DNA from: Diaporthe sp. PMI_573
Lineage: Eukaryota; Ascomycota; Sordariomycetes; Diaporthales; Diaporthaceae
Direction: 5' to 3'
DNA: 64,000 nt
Assembly (NCBI GenBank): GCA_021399435.1
Contig: JAJTUP010000099.1
Span: forward strand, 145,005-209,004
Translations under genes and position numbers: made by a program
Notes under the pieces: model-generated
Database searches by the model: none
The model's input: only the letters and a program-made list of their open reading frames with translations
Told to the model about the DNA's origin: nothing
Shown: piece after piece, positions 9,558 through 20,107 of the stretch
Numbering within the stretch: the stretch's first letter is position 1
How the letters are laid out: every line of letters starts with the position of its first letter

Positions 9558-10760
9558 AATGCACGTGAAGAATGGAATGATTGGGACCACGAATTCCTTC
9601 TCCAAGCCGAATCCTACGGGCTCAGTGCTCATATAAATCATCGAGAAAACCTCCTACCGAGACCACAGAAACCCGACATCCGACTGCGGAAGTATACGAA
9701 GACCGTCGCAGCCGCACGAGGCGCAACCTCCCAGACAATCGGAGGATCTGCCGACGAAATCGACGAAGCCGAGGTCATCCAGGAGAAGAGGAACGGCCAA
9801 TGGTTGCTATCCGATCTCACCGATGCCGGCCTGAAGACCTATAATCTCGACCTCCAGGGGTACAAGCAACTCGAGCCGGACTACAAGGAAGAACAAAGCT
9901 CGGTCCAGAAACTCAGAAAGTGGATCATGCAGACAGTCGCACCTCCATATAAGTCAACATGCTGTAATGCAGGAGAACCGCTATGGAAATGGCATAACAA
10001 CCTGCAGAAGAGATGCGGACAGTCGAGGGCAGATGAATTGCTAGAGACAAGAACTGCCTACAAGAACTCCCTGAAACCGCCGAGGAATCCGAGGGATGCC
10101 TTGATGTGGGTTGACAAATGGGAAACCGCAATGGCGAAAGCTACCCAACAAGGGGTTGCGGAAACGAAACAAACCATTGCATGGGTCCCGGACCTATTGC
10201 AAGCCTTACAAGGCATTATGCCAATATGGGCAACCACATTTCGGCAGACACGAGAACAGGAAATTGCAGATGGGAGCATTACCTTCAGAAGCGTTGGGAA
10301 CCTTATCCGTAAGGAGTTGCAAGCCTTAAGCTCGCAGAACAAAACTGCTAGAGCGTCAAAAGGGGCATGGGTAACTACCTATGATGGCCTGAAGGGTCAT
10401 GACAGTGATGAGGACGCTCAATCTGTTGATGAGAAGAAACCACGCAGAAAGGGCTTGAAAGAATCACGTGGAAGCAACGCGGGCCAAAAGCGCAGCCGGT
10501 CTAGAGCTGAAGGCTCGACTGATATGTGCGCGGCATGCGATCGGCCCCACGCCCTTGCAAACTGTTACTACGTGTTCCCGGAGAAAGCCTGGAGTGGCTT
10601 CCGGAAGAGTCGAGTGACTGAAGAAAAGGTGCAGGAAGCCCTTGCAAACAATGCTGATTTACAAGCACAGGTCCGAGCCCTCAAAGGTCCGAGATCGAAG
10701 TCCAAGTCAAGGACACCTAAACCGACGAAAGAAGAAGTCGTCGAGGAAGTCGAAGATTGA
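9558..10760 (+). pseudogene. Copia Gag
   Basis: The frame reads through from a TGA at 9555 (AREEWNDWDHEFLLQAESYG) to TGA at 10758-10760, about 400 codons. The first ATG in frame is at 9804, but coding character clearly begins earlier, so the original start is lost or lies in a removed upstream segment. The middle is the helical capsid-like region (WKWHNNLQKRC, ALMWVDKWETAM). A C-x2-C-x3-H-x4-C knuckle (CAACDRPHALANC) near 10528-10565 would bind RNA. A Lys/Arg/Ser-rich tail follows. The next stretch continues in the same frame after the TGA into protease. Confidence 0.8.
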
Positions 10761-13140
10761 CTCCCAGGATATTGTGTCACGAGTATAGAGGCTAGGGGAG
10801 CTTTTGCCATAAACGCAAAAGAATACCCTCTTCGACACTCGGTGATACTTGACCCAGCGAGTACGATCTCGATTACAAACAACAGCGATAGACTGTTCAA
10901 CACAAGACCAGCCACACACGACGATTATCTGTGGGCTGGAGACAGACAATTGCCAGTACTCGCATACGGCACAATGCCGGTCCGCACTGGACCGACCGTC
11001 CTACACCTCGAAAACGTTGCCCTCTGCCCACGACTCCTGACAACACTCGTCTCTCTGAGGCAACTTCGAAGGAAGGGTATCTTTTGGGACAACGAACTCG
11101 TTCCAACAACTTTGAAACGACGTGACAGGTCAACTCTGTGCAAACTCAGGGACATCCACGGCCAATACGTCATCGACTACCAACCACACGAAGTGCAAAG
11201 CGCCTTCAGCACATGGAGGAAGAAACACACTACCTACACCAAAAGGAGACCACTCACAGGCGAAGCCATCCTCTGGCACGGCCGTCTTGGTCACCCAGGT
11301 CCGAGCGCGCTTGAGCACCTAGTTGCCTCATCTCAGGGGGTGCGCATTCGGGGACCAACAACAGTCGAGTGTGAAGCTTGTGCCTTAGCCAAGATCACGA
11401 GGCAAATCCGTCGAGCACCGAGGGAGATCCTCGAACGAGAAGGCGAAAGGATAGCACTTGACTTTCACGACTATGAACCAGGGATCAACAACTATACGTC
11501 GCAACTATTGCTCACCTGCAGAGCATCAGGACTCATCTGGGATTACTACCTCGAAAAGTCGTGATAGCGAAACCCTCCTCACGGTTCTGAAATCATTCCT
11601 GGGGATGATGAAGACGCAATACAACACCAAGGTCAAGATCATCGAATGTGACGGAGAACTGTTCAGCCGCAGACGAGCCGTCAGAGAATTTCTCGAGTCA
11701 AAACATATCAAGATCGAGCCCTCAGCACCCAACACACAAGCACAAAACGGAGGAGCCGAGCGCTCAGGGGGTGTGATCAAGGAGAAGATGCGTGCGATGC
11801 GAACAAGCTCAAAACTCCCACACTCTCTTTGGCCCGAAATTGGACGAACAATCGTCTATCTCAACAACCGAACACCAAATTACGGACTGGACTGGAAGGC
11901 ACCCTACTACCAATTTCACTCAGCGATTGCCAAACGCTTGGGTATCCCACGACCAGATCCAAGACCAGATCAAACTCATCTTCGCGTATTTGGCTGCAAG
12001 GCCTACGCGATGACCTCAGACGCACAGCTCAAGAAAAGAAGACGTCAACGTCTCGAGCCACGTGCATGGATTGGTTACCTTGTTGGATACCGATCATCGA
12101 ACATCTACCGGATATGGATTCCCTCTACCGGAAAGATTGTCAATACAAGAGACGTGATCTTTAATGAGCACGAAGTGTTTGATGGGAATTGGGAAGGCTT
12201 CAAAGATGAGCTTCTCACCACAGACATCAATCGTCTCGCGGAGTGGACAAGAAAATACGCCCTCCCAGACAATGACACAATATCGGAACCGGAAGGAGAA
12301 GATCTGATTGAAGAAAGCTCCCCGGCAGAAGATTCCGAACACGACCGCGAATTTGAGGGACTTGATGCCGATAGCGCCCAGGAGGCAGACGTAGAGACTG
12401 CAGAGGATGATCGCTCCGAGGCGGACCGAGAAAACGGCCCCTACACAGAAGCCAAATTCACCCTGCTACCTACTCCTCCTCGATCGCCGCCATCAGCCCT
12501 GCTCGCACACACAATTCAAACCCAGTCTGGCGAAGAAATGCCGTCTACTGAAGAAAATCAAAAGACAAGCCCGTGGCAGGCCGCATTCATCGCTGGCACA
12601 AAATCTGCCTGGATGGCCAAGTCAGAGGGAAAATACCTGACGAAGGCACAAATTGAAAGACGCTTGCGTCAGGGGGTGAAGTTGAAAAGAAACAACCTCC
12701 CCGAACCGCCAAGATGGCACAATGACCTGGATAATCATCCACTTGGACCAATATTCAGACAAGCAGAAGCTGACCATTTGCAGAGTCACATTGAAATGAA
12801 GTCATGGACCGAAATCCTCAAGAAAGACCGCCGCGCAGCAGGAAAACAAATCCTGGACTGCATGTGGGTGTATGTCTACAAATTCAACAAGCATGGCGTT
12901 CTTCAGAAGTGCAAAGCAAGACTCGTGGTCCGCGGAGATCAACAAGCGCGAGGGCAAACACAAGAAACCTACGCAGCAACTCTCGCGGGACGGTCATTCC
13001 GAACACTGACCGCCATTGCCAACAAATTTGATCTCGAGCTGATCCAATACGACGTTGTCAATGCGTTCGTGCACGCTCCTATCGATCAAGATATCTTCAT
13101 GAGAATGCCTCGAGGATACGAGAAGAAGGGCACAATCTTG
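10761..13140 (+). pseudogene. Copia Pol (protease, integrase, start of RT)
   Basis: In the Gag frame after the TGA come a protease-like site (ILDPASTISI, where DPAS replaces the usual DSGA), the GAG-pre-integrase block (WHGRLGHPGPSALEHL) and CEACALAK. The integrase core follows, with DDE candidates in ALDFHDYE, IIECDGELF and NGGAERSGG. A frameshift at about 11545-11560 (near CTCGAAAAGTCG) moves translation to the frame that stays open to 13215. That frame carries the end of integrase, an acidic linker (12280-12440) and the first RT block. The final 25 codons (MLVSSSSSPASE) belong to unrelated flanking DNA. Confidence 0.85.
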
Positions 13141-13600
13141 ATGCTCGTGTCGTCGTCCTCGTCTCCAGCGAGCGAAGAGGTATCGGAGCATGCGTCGAGT
13201 TCGATGTCCGCATAGCCCTCTGGCGGCTTTCGGACGACCGGCCTCTTCTTTATGAAAATCGAGGAGGGGAATCATTAGCGTCATCCTCTTCTTCGGATGA
13301 CTCGGACTCAGACGACGCCCGCGCCTCCTCCTTGTCATCATCTGCGTCTGGGCTAGGCTCGCGGACGTCCTCCTTAGAGCGCGAGCTGGCCTTAGAGGAC
13401 GCTCCGTCCGGTTTTTTCCATGACTCAATTTCGGCCTTCGCCTTGGCCGCTGCGCAAAACTTCCAGTATATCTCTCCAATCGCATCTTTTTCCTCGCAGG
13501 ACGAAACGACAGCCTCCAAGAGCTGCATATCCTGGCAAAAATATCTGGACACGCGCGTGTCAGCTCCCACTTCTTCCTACAAGTCAATTGCTATGGAGTA
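13141..13600 (-). pseudogene. Fragment of an unknown acidic-tailed gene cut by the Copia junction
   Basis: On the minus strand, 13570-13250 reads as a compact helical stretch (SRYFCQDMQLLEAVVSS, EIYWKFCAAAKAKAEIE) followed by a Ser/Glu/Asp-rich tail. The frame ends at TAA, but adding one T at the CGATTTTC near 13260 continues it into VVRKPPEGYADIELDACSDT and on to the Copia junction at 13140. Both ends are therefore incomplete. No family is recognised. Confidence 0.45.
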
Positions 13601-14966
13601 TGCTCTTACTTGGGTCAATATTTTCGAGGGTGGTCCTGGCGAACAGAGGAGACAATACTAGCACTATCAATAGTCCTTTGATCACTATTATCTATTGAAG
13701 AATTCGCTTATCCGTGTAGCAACCGGCTTGGATGCGAATACGGCGTCGGATTGGAAACGTCCCTTGAGGTTTAGTTAGGTGCGGTTTATTGCGTAGCGTA
13801 ACAAAAATGGGGCTCAAGACGGCAGACCTCGAGCTTCGTACGTTGTTGGATACATCACGCACTTTTGCCTCTTAATTTGTTGCCACTGTGGTAGCTGCAG
13901 TGTATAATTGCGGGGCGCAGGCGGATGCGTAGTATAGCATGGCAGTGACTTCGACACCCCCGACAAGGACTAAGGATGACAAGGCGGAGAATCAGGGTTA
14001 CATGAAAACAGCCACAGATCAGCGGACAAGCCCATAATGTGACAGATGGACCGACCAAACTATGGCTGCTGTAACATCTTGATTTTATTCTGACTATATT
14101 CATCTCATAAATCCTCTTTCACAATCCTCAAGAAGCATTTTCGCGCCTCCAGTCACACAATTACCTGCAGCGGTGGGACGTTCTTCTCTGTGGTTTATTG
14201 GGAGGCACATAGTGGGGAGCAAAAAGTGCTGTCGTTGGCAGGAAAGTCACCACTTGTAGCATGAAATGCGAATTCTCGCATAAGTTCTAGAGAATGCTCT
14301 CCAAGCAGAGCACAGCAGGCTACAGGCAAGGATTATTGAGGCAGGATAGATACGAACGGCTGAAATAGAGGGGATATCCGGGCAGCAACAACTAGCCATA
14401 GACAACGGAGACTATTCTCTCTTGATATTGCTTAATCTAGGTTCGTGAAGCTTCGCCATCGTACTTCTTGAGGTCTCCTTGTGGCAGCGAATTCATTCGT
14501 ACGTTCTCCTGAGACCCAGAATCCAACGCATATACCCAGTACTTCCTCGGTATCAGCGTAGGCAAAGCGTTGTGATCACGTCTTCTAGGTGACCCGGAGG
14601 CCCCGTCAGCTAACCGTCGTGATCTTATCATTTTACCAAGAGTGACTATGTCCACATGCAAGCCTCTTACCACCTCCCAAGGCACCCGCGGGATATTCAA
14701 GGGGTGCGTGGCAGGGAAAGGCTACCGACCTTTGGCCCAACGCACTCGACGTCGTCACATACCTCCCTCGAGGCAGCATGTCCAAAGTCATGCCGGCATC
14801 TAGGGCAACCCGCTGTGCCACGCGCATGACCCACCACATTGACGCTGAAGCTGAATATTTAAAGGGGTCAAGGCCTCGTCGAACCTCTCCTCGAACCCTT
14901 CTTCTCTTCATTTCTCTCGTCTCGTTCTCCTGCAGCTCAGCACGCCGCCTGCGCAACGCCTTCATC
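13601..14966. other. Spacer and upstream region
   Basis: No supportable gene in 13601-14700. From about 14850 the sequence becomes promoter-like: AATATTTAAAGG at 14853 could be a TATA box, followed by a CT-rich leader just before the start at 14967. Confidence 0.4.
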
Positions 14967-15995
14967 ATGAACATGCTCATTCCCTCATCTTTCCCGGAGA
15001 CGCTTCTCCATTATCCGGATTCCATCAGTCTCAAGGACAGTCTCCAGTCGCCCTGGATGACTCCCGCCACGGATATTGACGACGTGGACGGTGATCACCC
15101 TCCTCAGCACGCAAGTGACGCTGACTTCGAGCTGGCGGTAGCCGAGTATGGTCTCTGGCTGCCGGACCAACATGATCTCTACTTGTCAGAGGTCCTCGCT
15201 ATGGGTCACGATGAACTGTTAGCCTCAGCCTTCGCGGAAATGGTCCCTAAAAAGGGCACTGTGCCAAACCCAGTAGACCTCACCGACGAGAATCCTCCAA
15301 AGTCCACATCAAACGGCCTGGGCAAACTTCTGTGCGCCACAGGTAATAGCGAAAGCTGCCACCACCACTTAAGCGCCCCCGCGACTGGAAGAAGGCAGGC
15401 ACGACCAGACCGAGGGTCGTCATCCGACTCGGCTCTGTCGTCGTCAAACCCACGATTTTGTCCTCATTCACCAGACCAGCCGGGGAGAAAGCGCAAGGCA
15501 TCTTCACAAGGTTCCTCGAGGTCGTCAAAACGCACCAAGGCAAGGCAGTCGAGCGCCATGCAGCATGAGACGCCAGCGGCTGGCCAAACAGCTCTCTATC
15601 TGGACGAAGAGCAGGTTTTCTTGCGACTGGAGAAGGCTTTCATGACTTTCGGAAGAGAAACGTACGAATACCACTGGGTTAAGAGGATTAAGTCGTGGTT
15701 CTCTGACACCGACAAGGTTGTGGACATCGGTTGGATGTTCGAGGAGCCCAGTGATGCTGTGTCAGTGCAGGTCCGACCGGACGGTGTCGGACATCCAGTG
15801 GTATTAGTGTGGGATGGCGAGGACCAGGTTTTTACCGGCAAAGCTTTGGATGAAAAGTGGATAACGGTATCAAGTGAGGTGATGAAGGCTATGCATGACA
15901 ACCCTCTTCGTGGCCAGTTTGAAGGGAGCCGCTGGCATTCGAGAGGTGGTCCTAGGAATACGCTCGAGAGGGAGGTAGAAAGGGCCACGTCTTAG
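14967..15995 (+). CDS. Hypothetical protein, 342 aa, nuclear-localisation-like
   Basis: ATG at 14967 (MNMLIPSSFPETLLHY) is preferred over ATG at 14778 because a TATA-like box and pyrimidine-rich leader lie between them. Residues 1-100 are acidic (TDIDDVDGDHPPQH, FELAVAEYGLWLPDQHD). The middle is Ser/Pro-rich with a strong basic cluster (RKRKASSQGSSRSSKRTK) at about residues 170-195. The C-terminal 140 residues look folded (VFLRLEKAFMTFGRETYEYH, VKRIKSWFSDTDKVVDIGWM, VSVQVRPDGVGHPVVLVWDG). No domain is recognised. It is uninterrupted and has codon-like structure throughout, so it is probably a real gene; function unknown. Confidence 0.65.
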   Translation: MNMLIPSSFPETLLHYPDSISLKDSLQSPWMTPATDIDDVDGDHPPQHASDADFELAVAEYGLWLPDQHDLYLSEVLAMGHDELLASAFAEMVPKKGTVPNPVDLTDENPPKSTSNGLGKLLCATGNSESCHHHLSAPATGRRQARPDRGSSSDSALSSSNPRFCPHSPDQPGRKRKASSQGSSRSSKRTKARQSSAMQHETPAAGQTALYLDEEQVFLRLEKAFMTFGRETYEYHWVKRIKSWFSDTDKVVDIGWMFEEPSDAVSVQVRPDGVGHPVVLVWDGEDQVFTGKALDEKWITVSSEVMKAMHDNPLRGQFEGSRWHSRGGPRNTLEREVERATS

Positions 15996-16199
15996 TCTTT
16001 CGTGATTCCTATGGAGTCAGAAATGTGTGTTAAGGATGGTCCGTACATAGAAACCCAGCGTCGGAAAGTCTTTATGGTATTGACTTCAACCTTTTGTTCT
16101 TCGGCTTTAGACTTGACTAAAGATGACTTATACGGGACTGAGTGACTGCACGGATGCCTTATGAATTCACTGTTTTTGTGTCAAGGGATCCTGAGAGGT

Positions 16200-17027
16200 G
16201 GGGCGCGGGGAGGGGCGCTTGCGCAAGGTCCTCAACCATTTCTTTCCAAGCTGCCCTCCTTGCCTGTAGCAGAGATACACTCGATGAAGGAGGTCCACGC
16301 TCGACTTCCATTGCTTTTTCGAGAAATAAGCTTCCTTCCTTCAGGGCCGAGGACTATTCCATTGGATCCCTCGCCTTCGGCAACCCCCCCTTCATCCATA
16401 TTGTGGCGATTCTCGTCAAGAATCTCAGCAACAGCTGGCAGGCGAAGGAGGTTGAACCACGGCTTGGTTATACCCATTGTTGCCCCATTAACCCTGCTGA
16501 AGTGCATCTGACGGCTTCGTAGACTTCGAATCTCGGGATTCCTCTCGAGAAAAGCACCTAGCCAGCGCTTGCCAAGAGGTGGGGTCGTAGTTGAGGATTG
16601 GCGACGCGGGCTGCGAATATCCTCATTTTAGATGCGTCAACGGCAGCCTCAGAGATGCCTGGGTAAGCGTGAACTTCACTAAACGGCCCTCCTGGCCTGG
16701 CGATAGCTTCATCTGCCAATTTGACGCATCAGAATGGCACAAGGAGCCCCAACGGCAACCTTAAAGTGTACTCCTTGGAATGCCCCAGTGTGAGGAGGCC
16801 TCGTGCTCGCCAGCGCCGTTTGCGATCGCCTCAAGCGCTGCCTGCACGTCTTCTTCGGTATATTGCTTCATTATATAATAAAGAACGTTGATGTAAAGTT
16901 TGAAGAGAAGAGAAAATTTTGTTGAGAAGAAAACGCGTTTTATGTGCAGGTGTGGGCCTGACGCGAACGCGGGTGTGGAGTGGCCCAAAAGGGGGGGGGG
17001 TTGACCGTATGGGGCTACGTTGACTTA
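16200..17027 (-). mobile_element. Decayed pogo-type transposon, second family, one end left
   Basis: The minus strand begins at a terminal-repeat-like sequence (GTCAACGTAGCCCCATACGG, near 17023, then a C run). The transposase start is at about 16895 (MKQYTEEDVQAALEAIANGA) with the psq-type helix-turn-helix SSHWGIPRSTL. Further on, with several frame breaks, come KPWFNLLRLPAVAEILDENR, the first catalytic aspartate in HNMDEGGVAEGEGSNGIVLG, and SRAWTSFIECISATG. Similarity ends near 16220; the other two catalytic residues and the other terminus are missing. It differs in sequence from the element at 2446-4307. Confidence 0.8.
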
Positions 17028-18157
17028 ACCTGTTCAAACCCTTTTTCTTCCCTTGCTTTGCGACTACTTCGACTTTTCTTCCCCGGGGTTCTTGGCGGAT
17101 TTGTCGCTGGGGATTCGCCCTGGCTGAAGTGTGAATCCTGCAGTTGGCGGCAGGATGGAGTTATTCACACGCAGAGTACAAGTCGGAAGGAACCGCTATA
17201 CTGATGGAGATGACAAAAGGAGCATTTGCATTGACAACTCGTTGTCTGCGCATGCAGGAATACGATGTACTAATCGATATAGCCCGAACGAAAAGACATA
17301 ACGTAGCCCTCTGATATGTGCAGAGTGATTTCACTGATCTATTTGTAAAAAGCAGAGGACTGGCTGAGAGTGACATGCCAGTCGCAATAATGCCACTGCC
17401 TTAATTCCGTGGATCCGTGCATGGCCTCTGGCGAATTCCCATTTCTAACCACATCCTGCTTGATGACCTGCTGCCGCACTCCGGTTGTGTGTTACGTTCT
17501 TTAGACTGGAGGTACAACTATGGACATAACATCGGGAACGTTTGCTATAAGTCGCGATTCATGGGAGACCTTTGCACGGGCAGGGATTAGCAGTACCTAA
17601 AGTACTGATAAGAGTGTTTTGCTTGTTAGGTACTTTACTGTACAGTAGCGTGCCCTGTTGCAATACGCCCGGTCTTAGAGTCCATTTGCCGGACACAGAT
17701 TTCGGTTCCCACTGTATTTTCAGAAGAGTTTCGCGTAAATGACTGGCAGGTACTTTTGAATTGTTGTCTGGTTTCTTGTGTAATTACTGAAACGTGTGTT
17801 TTGCTGGTTAGGAATTTTATTGGGGTACTTTTGCTTATACATCTGAGACTTAAATTGAACCAAATTTGATGTGATGAAAGACTTTTTAAGCACTTAGCGA
17901 TCTTTTGTGAATCATGAAGGACCTTTCACTTAACGGAGAGTACCATACAGCACCATATGTTTATATGGAAGTAAATGCCTAAAATGCTTTCCTTCGGTAT
18001 TATCAGTAAGATTATGTATAAGTTATTCCAGAAGGTCAATTTAGTACGGTAAAGGGCGTATGGGTGTCGCTGAAATCTTTAGTTAATGTTTTTAGTAGTG
18101 GTGGTGTGGGTCTGTGGCTTATGTGGCTTGGCAGATCACTGGTGTAGCACAGAGGTA
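17028..18157. other. Gene-poor AT-leaning spacer
   Basis: No frame above about 75 codons and no recognised motif. 17590-18030 is rich in short TACTTT/GTACTTT words and looks like old non-coding or decayed repeat DNA. Confidence 0.4.
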
Positions 18158-18867
18158 TTAAATGAGGGTGAAGCGGTCCTTCTGACCTCGGTAGGCGGTA
18201 AGCTGTGAGACATACCCGGCGTCGTGGCAGGCGGCAAAATAAATATGTTTGCACTGGGCATTCTCTGCATAAAGTCTCAACATCTCGCGAAGCTTGAAGT
18301 CTGCATTCTCTTTGAATTCTCCGGCGTCGACAAAGTCGGTCAGCCCGTAAGACTTATTGAAGTTCGCGATAAATGGGGCCAGGGAGCGTTTGTCGGCTCC
18401 TGAGAGGCCACATTTGGAGAGGGCTTTGGACAAGCCAGCGACATTGGCATAGACACGGACCATAGTCTCGCAGTTCTCCATTCCCTTCTTCGCTTGGCTG
18501 GTCTTGACTGCTTGGTTGAGTAACTGGGCAGCTCGAGCGCCGCCGTCCTGGCCGGCCGCAATCACTAGACAACAAGATTAGCGAACATGAGAGCCATTTG
18601 TGGAGCATACGAGTCGCACATACAGTGGTCATCAAAAATGTAGCCGTCGCCGTCGACAAGGACCAGGACGAATGGGTTACGCTCCTGGCCACGGGCCTGC
18701 AGTTTCCAGCGCTCTCGAGCCTCTCGCTCCTCCTCGTAGTCGCTACTGAGGCGTCTGTAGTCGTCCAGAAGGATTTCATAGCTTTTCAAAACGTCCTGCA
18801 GTGCGTCAGTCCTGCGATAGGCGGCAAGCTGGGCCGCGGCGGCGTCGAGTTCGTCGCCGCTCAGCAT
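18158..18867 (-). CDS. DUF7923-like protein (N-terminal domain of fungal CCCH zinc-finger proteins), apparently lacking the finger
   Basis: Exon 1 is 18867-18624 and exon 2 is 18564-18158. The 59-bp intron (18565-18623) starts GTATGT and ends CTAG on the minus strand. The join gives FDDHLIAAGQDGGARAAQLL, the conserved block after LVLVDGDGYIF. The 216-residue product has an N-terminal coiled-coil-like part (SYEILLDDYRRLSSDYEEER) and the whole alpha/beta domain (VRVYANVAGLSKALSKC, ACHDAGYVSQL). Relatives usually continue into one or more CCCH zinc fingers. Here a TAA follows DRFTLI directly, so the RNA-binding part seems lost. ATG at 18867 (MLSGDELDAAAAQL) is preferred over 18942, which only adds residues unlike the family. 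Function is unknown; RNA-related by family. Confidence 0.75.
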
Positions 18868-19908
18868 GGTAACGGCCAGCCCTGACTTGTCTGTCGCTGA
18901 GCTATGGTAAGCGTGGTGAACTCCAGAGAGAGTGAGAAGCAATGTGACGGGAAAGACGAAGTCGACGATTGAGCCCTGCCAAGGGGCTATGCGGCCCTTT
19001 TGTGGAATGCGGGCCCTGCTTGACTTGTATTTCCGGCCTGAGCTTCAACATCTTCCCCGTCTGTTGTGCTCGTGAAAATGTGTCACAGGCGATGAGGGTG
19101 CGAAATAATACTTTCAGTAGAGGTAGGGCGACCAGGGCGACTGCAGCAAGTGCCCATGGCGATGAGATAGGGTGGAATAGTGCCTTTTACTGACCAATGG
19201 CGAGGAAGACTCCAGGCCCCTGGTCGTTAATCTGATATGATGGCGACCTTTTGATCTACGCGGTAGTCTGGACCTTCATCACTGATTCCCACAGTTGTCT
19301 AGTCCGCCGGGTCGGGGATGGAGGGGGAAAACACCTGCACAAAGTAACATCTCTGCGGATACAGAAACGTGGATGGTCTGTGGTGGCGGAATAGGGTGAT
19401 CGAGGCCTGGAGAACTTCTATTGTAAGATCCGACCATGACAAGGGAAGCCTGAGCCATTCTGGCTTGAGTGGCCATGGCCGAAGATTTATGGCTCGATGT
19501 ACTTAGGCCAATAGACTCGGGATTTATTTCGGACGTCTTGAGTATATCTGGCTGGTAAAGGCTTCAAGGAGACTTCTGCGGCTAGTGCTGTATTAGCTGT
19601 TGTGGGAGGAAGCAAGTTGGTTGTCGAAGGTGGGAACCCCGTTGGTCGTCGCAGGTAAATAGGTATAGCAAGTATTCTCACGCGCAGATTTGGAAAGGAG
19701 ATCGAGGTCGTAACATCGTCTTCTTTTTATTGGTCGGATTGACTGTACTTGGGCAGAATCCAATACGATACGGTCTATATGCGTGGTGATCTATGACTCG
19801 AAACATCTACTGGGTCAGCAATTATCCAATGAGAAAACCAATGTCCATTCACAGCATTCGACTACTACGTGTAGGGCCTTCTGCGGCCTCCCTTCTTTCT
19901 GATCCAAC
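18868..19908. other. Spacer upstream of hAT cluster
   Basis: Only short unrelated frames. No supported gene or RNA. Confidence 0.4.
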
Positions 19909-20107
19909 CAGGGTTCAAATCCACGACACTCCACGACACATTTGTGAATATGGCGTGGATATGGATGCTGACTAATGACTTCGACGTGGAATGGGTGGAA
20001 ATGGATCCATTATGGAAATGGATCCATATTGTGGAATTTGTGGAATGGAAACCTACTTCGTCCGACAATGGTAATTAGTGGGTCGCATCCATGCCTTGGT
20101 CATTTTG

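Larger units (their letters stand above)
9558..13140 (+). mobile_element. Ty1/Copia retrotransposon, 3'-truncated
   Basis: Gag, protease, integrase and the start of reverse transcriptase follow in the Copia order. Homology stops near 13140, just after the first RT block (DVVNAFVHAPIDQDIFMRMP), where unrelated sequence begins. The rest of RT, RNase H and the 3' LTR are missing. No LTR pair exists, so the 5' end is uncertain: coding similarity starts near 9558, and an LTR may lie between 9440 and 9550. The element is dead: truncated, with an in-frame stop and a frameshift. Confidence 0.88.

Noticed and set aside
19909..19923. GGTTCAAATCC, a match to the tRNA B box, at both hAT-1 ends
   Set aside because: It is part of the hAT inverted terminus; no A box or cloverleaf lies at the right distance.
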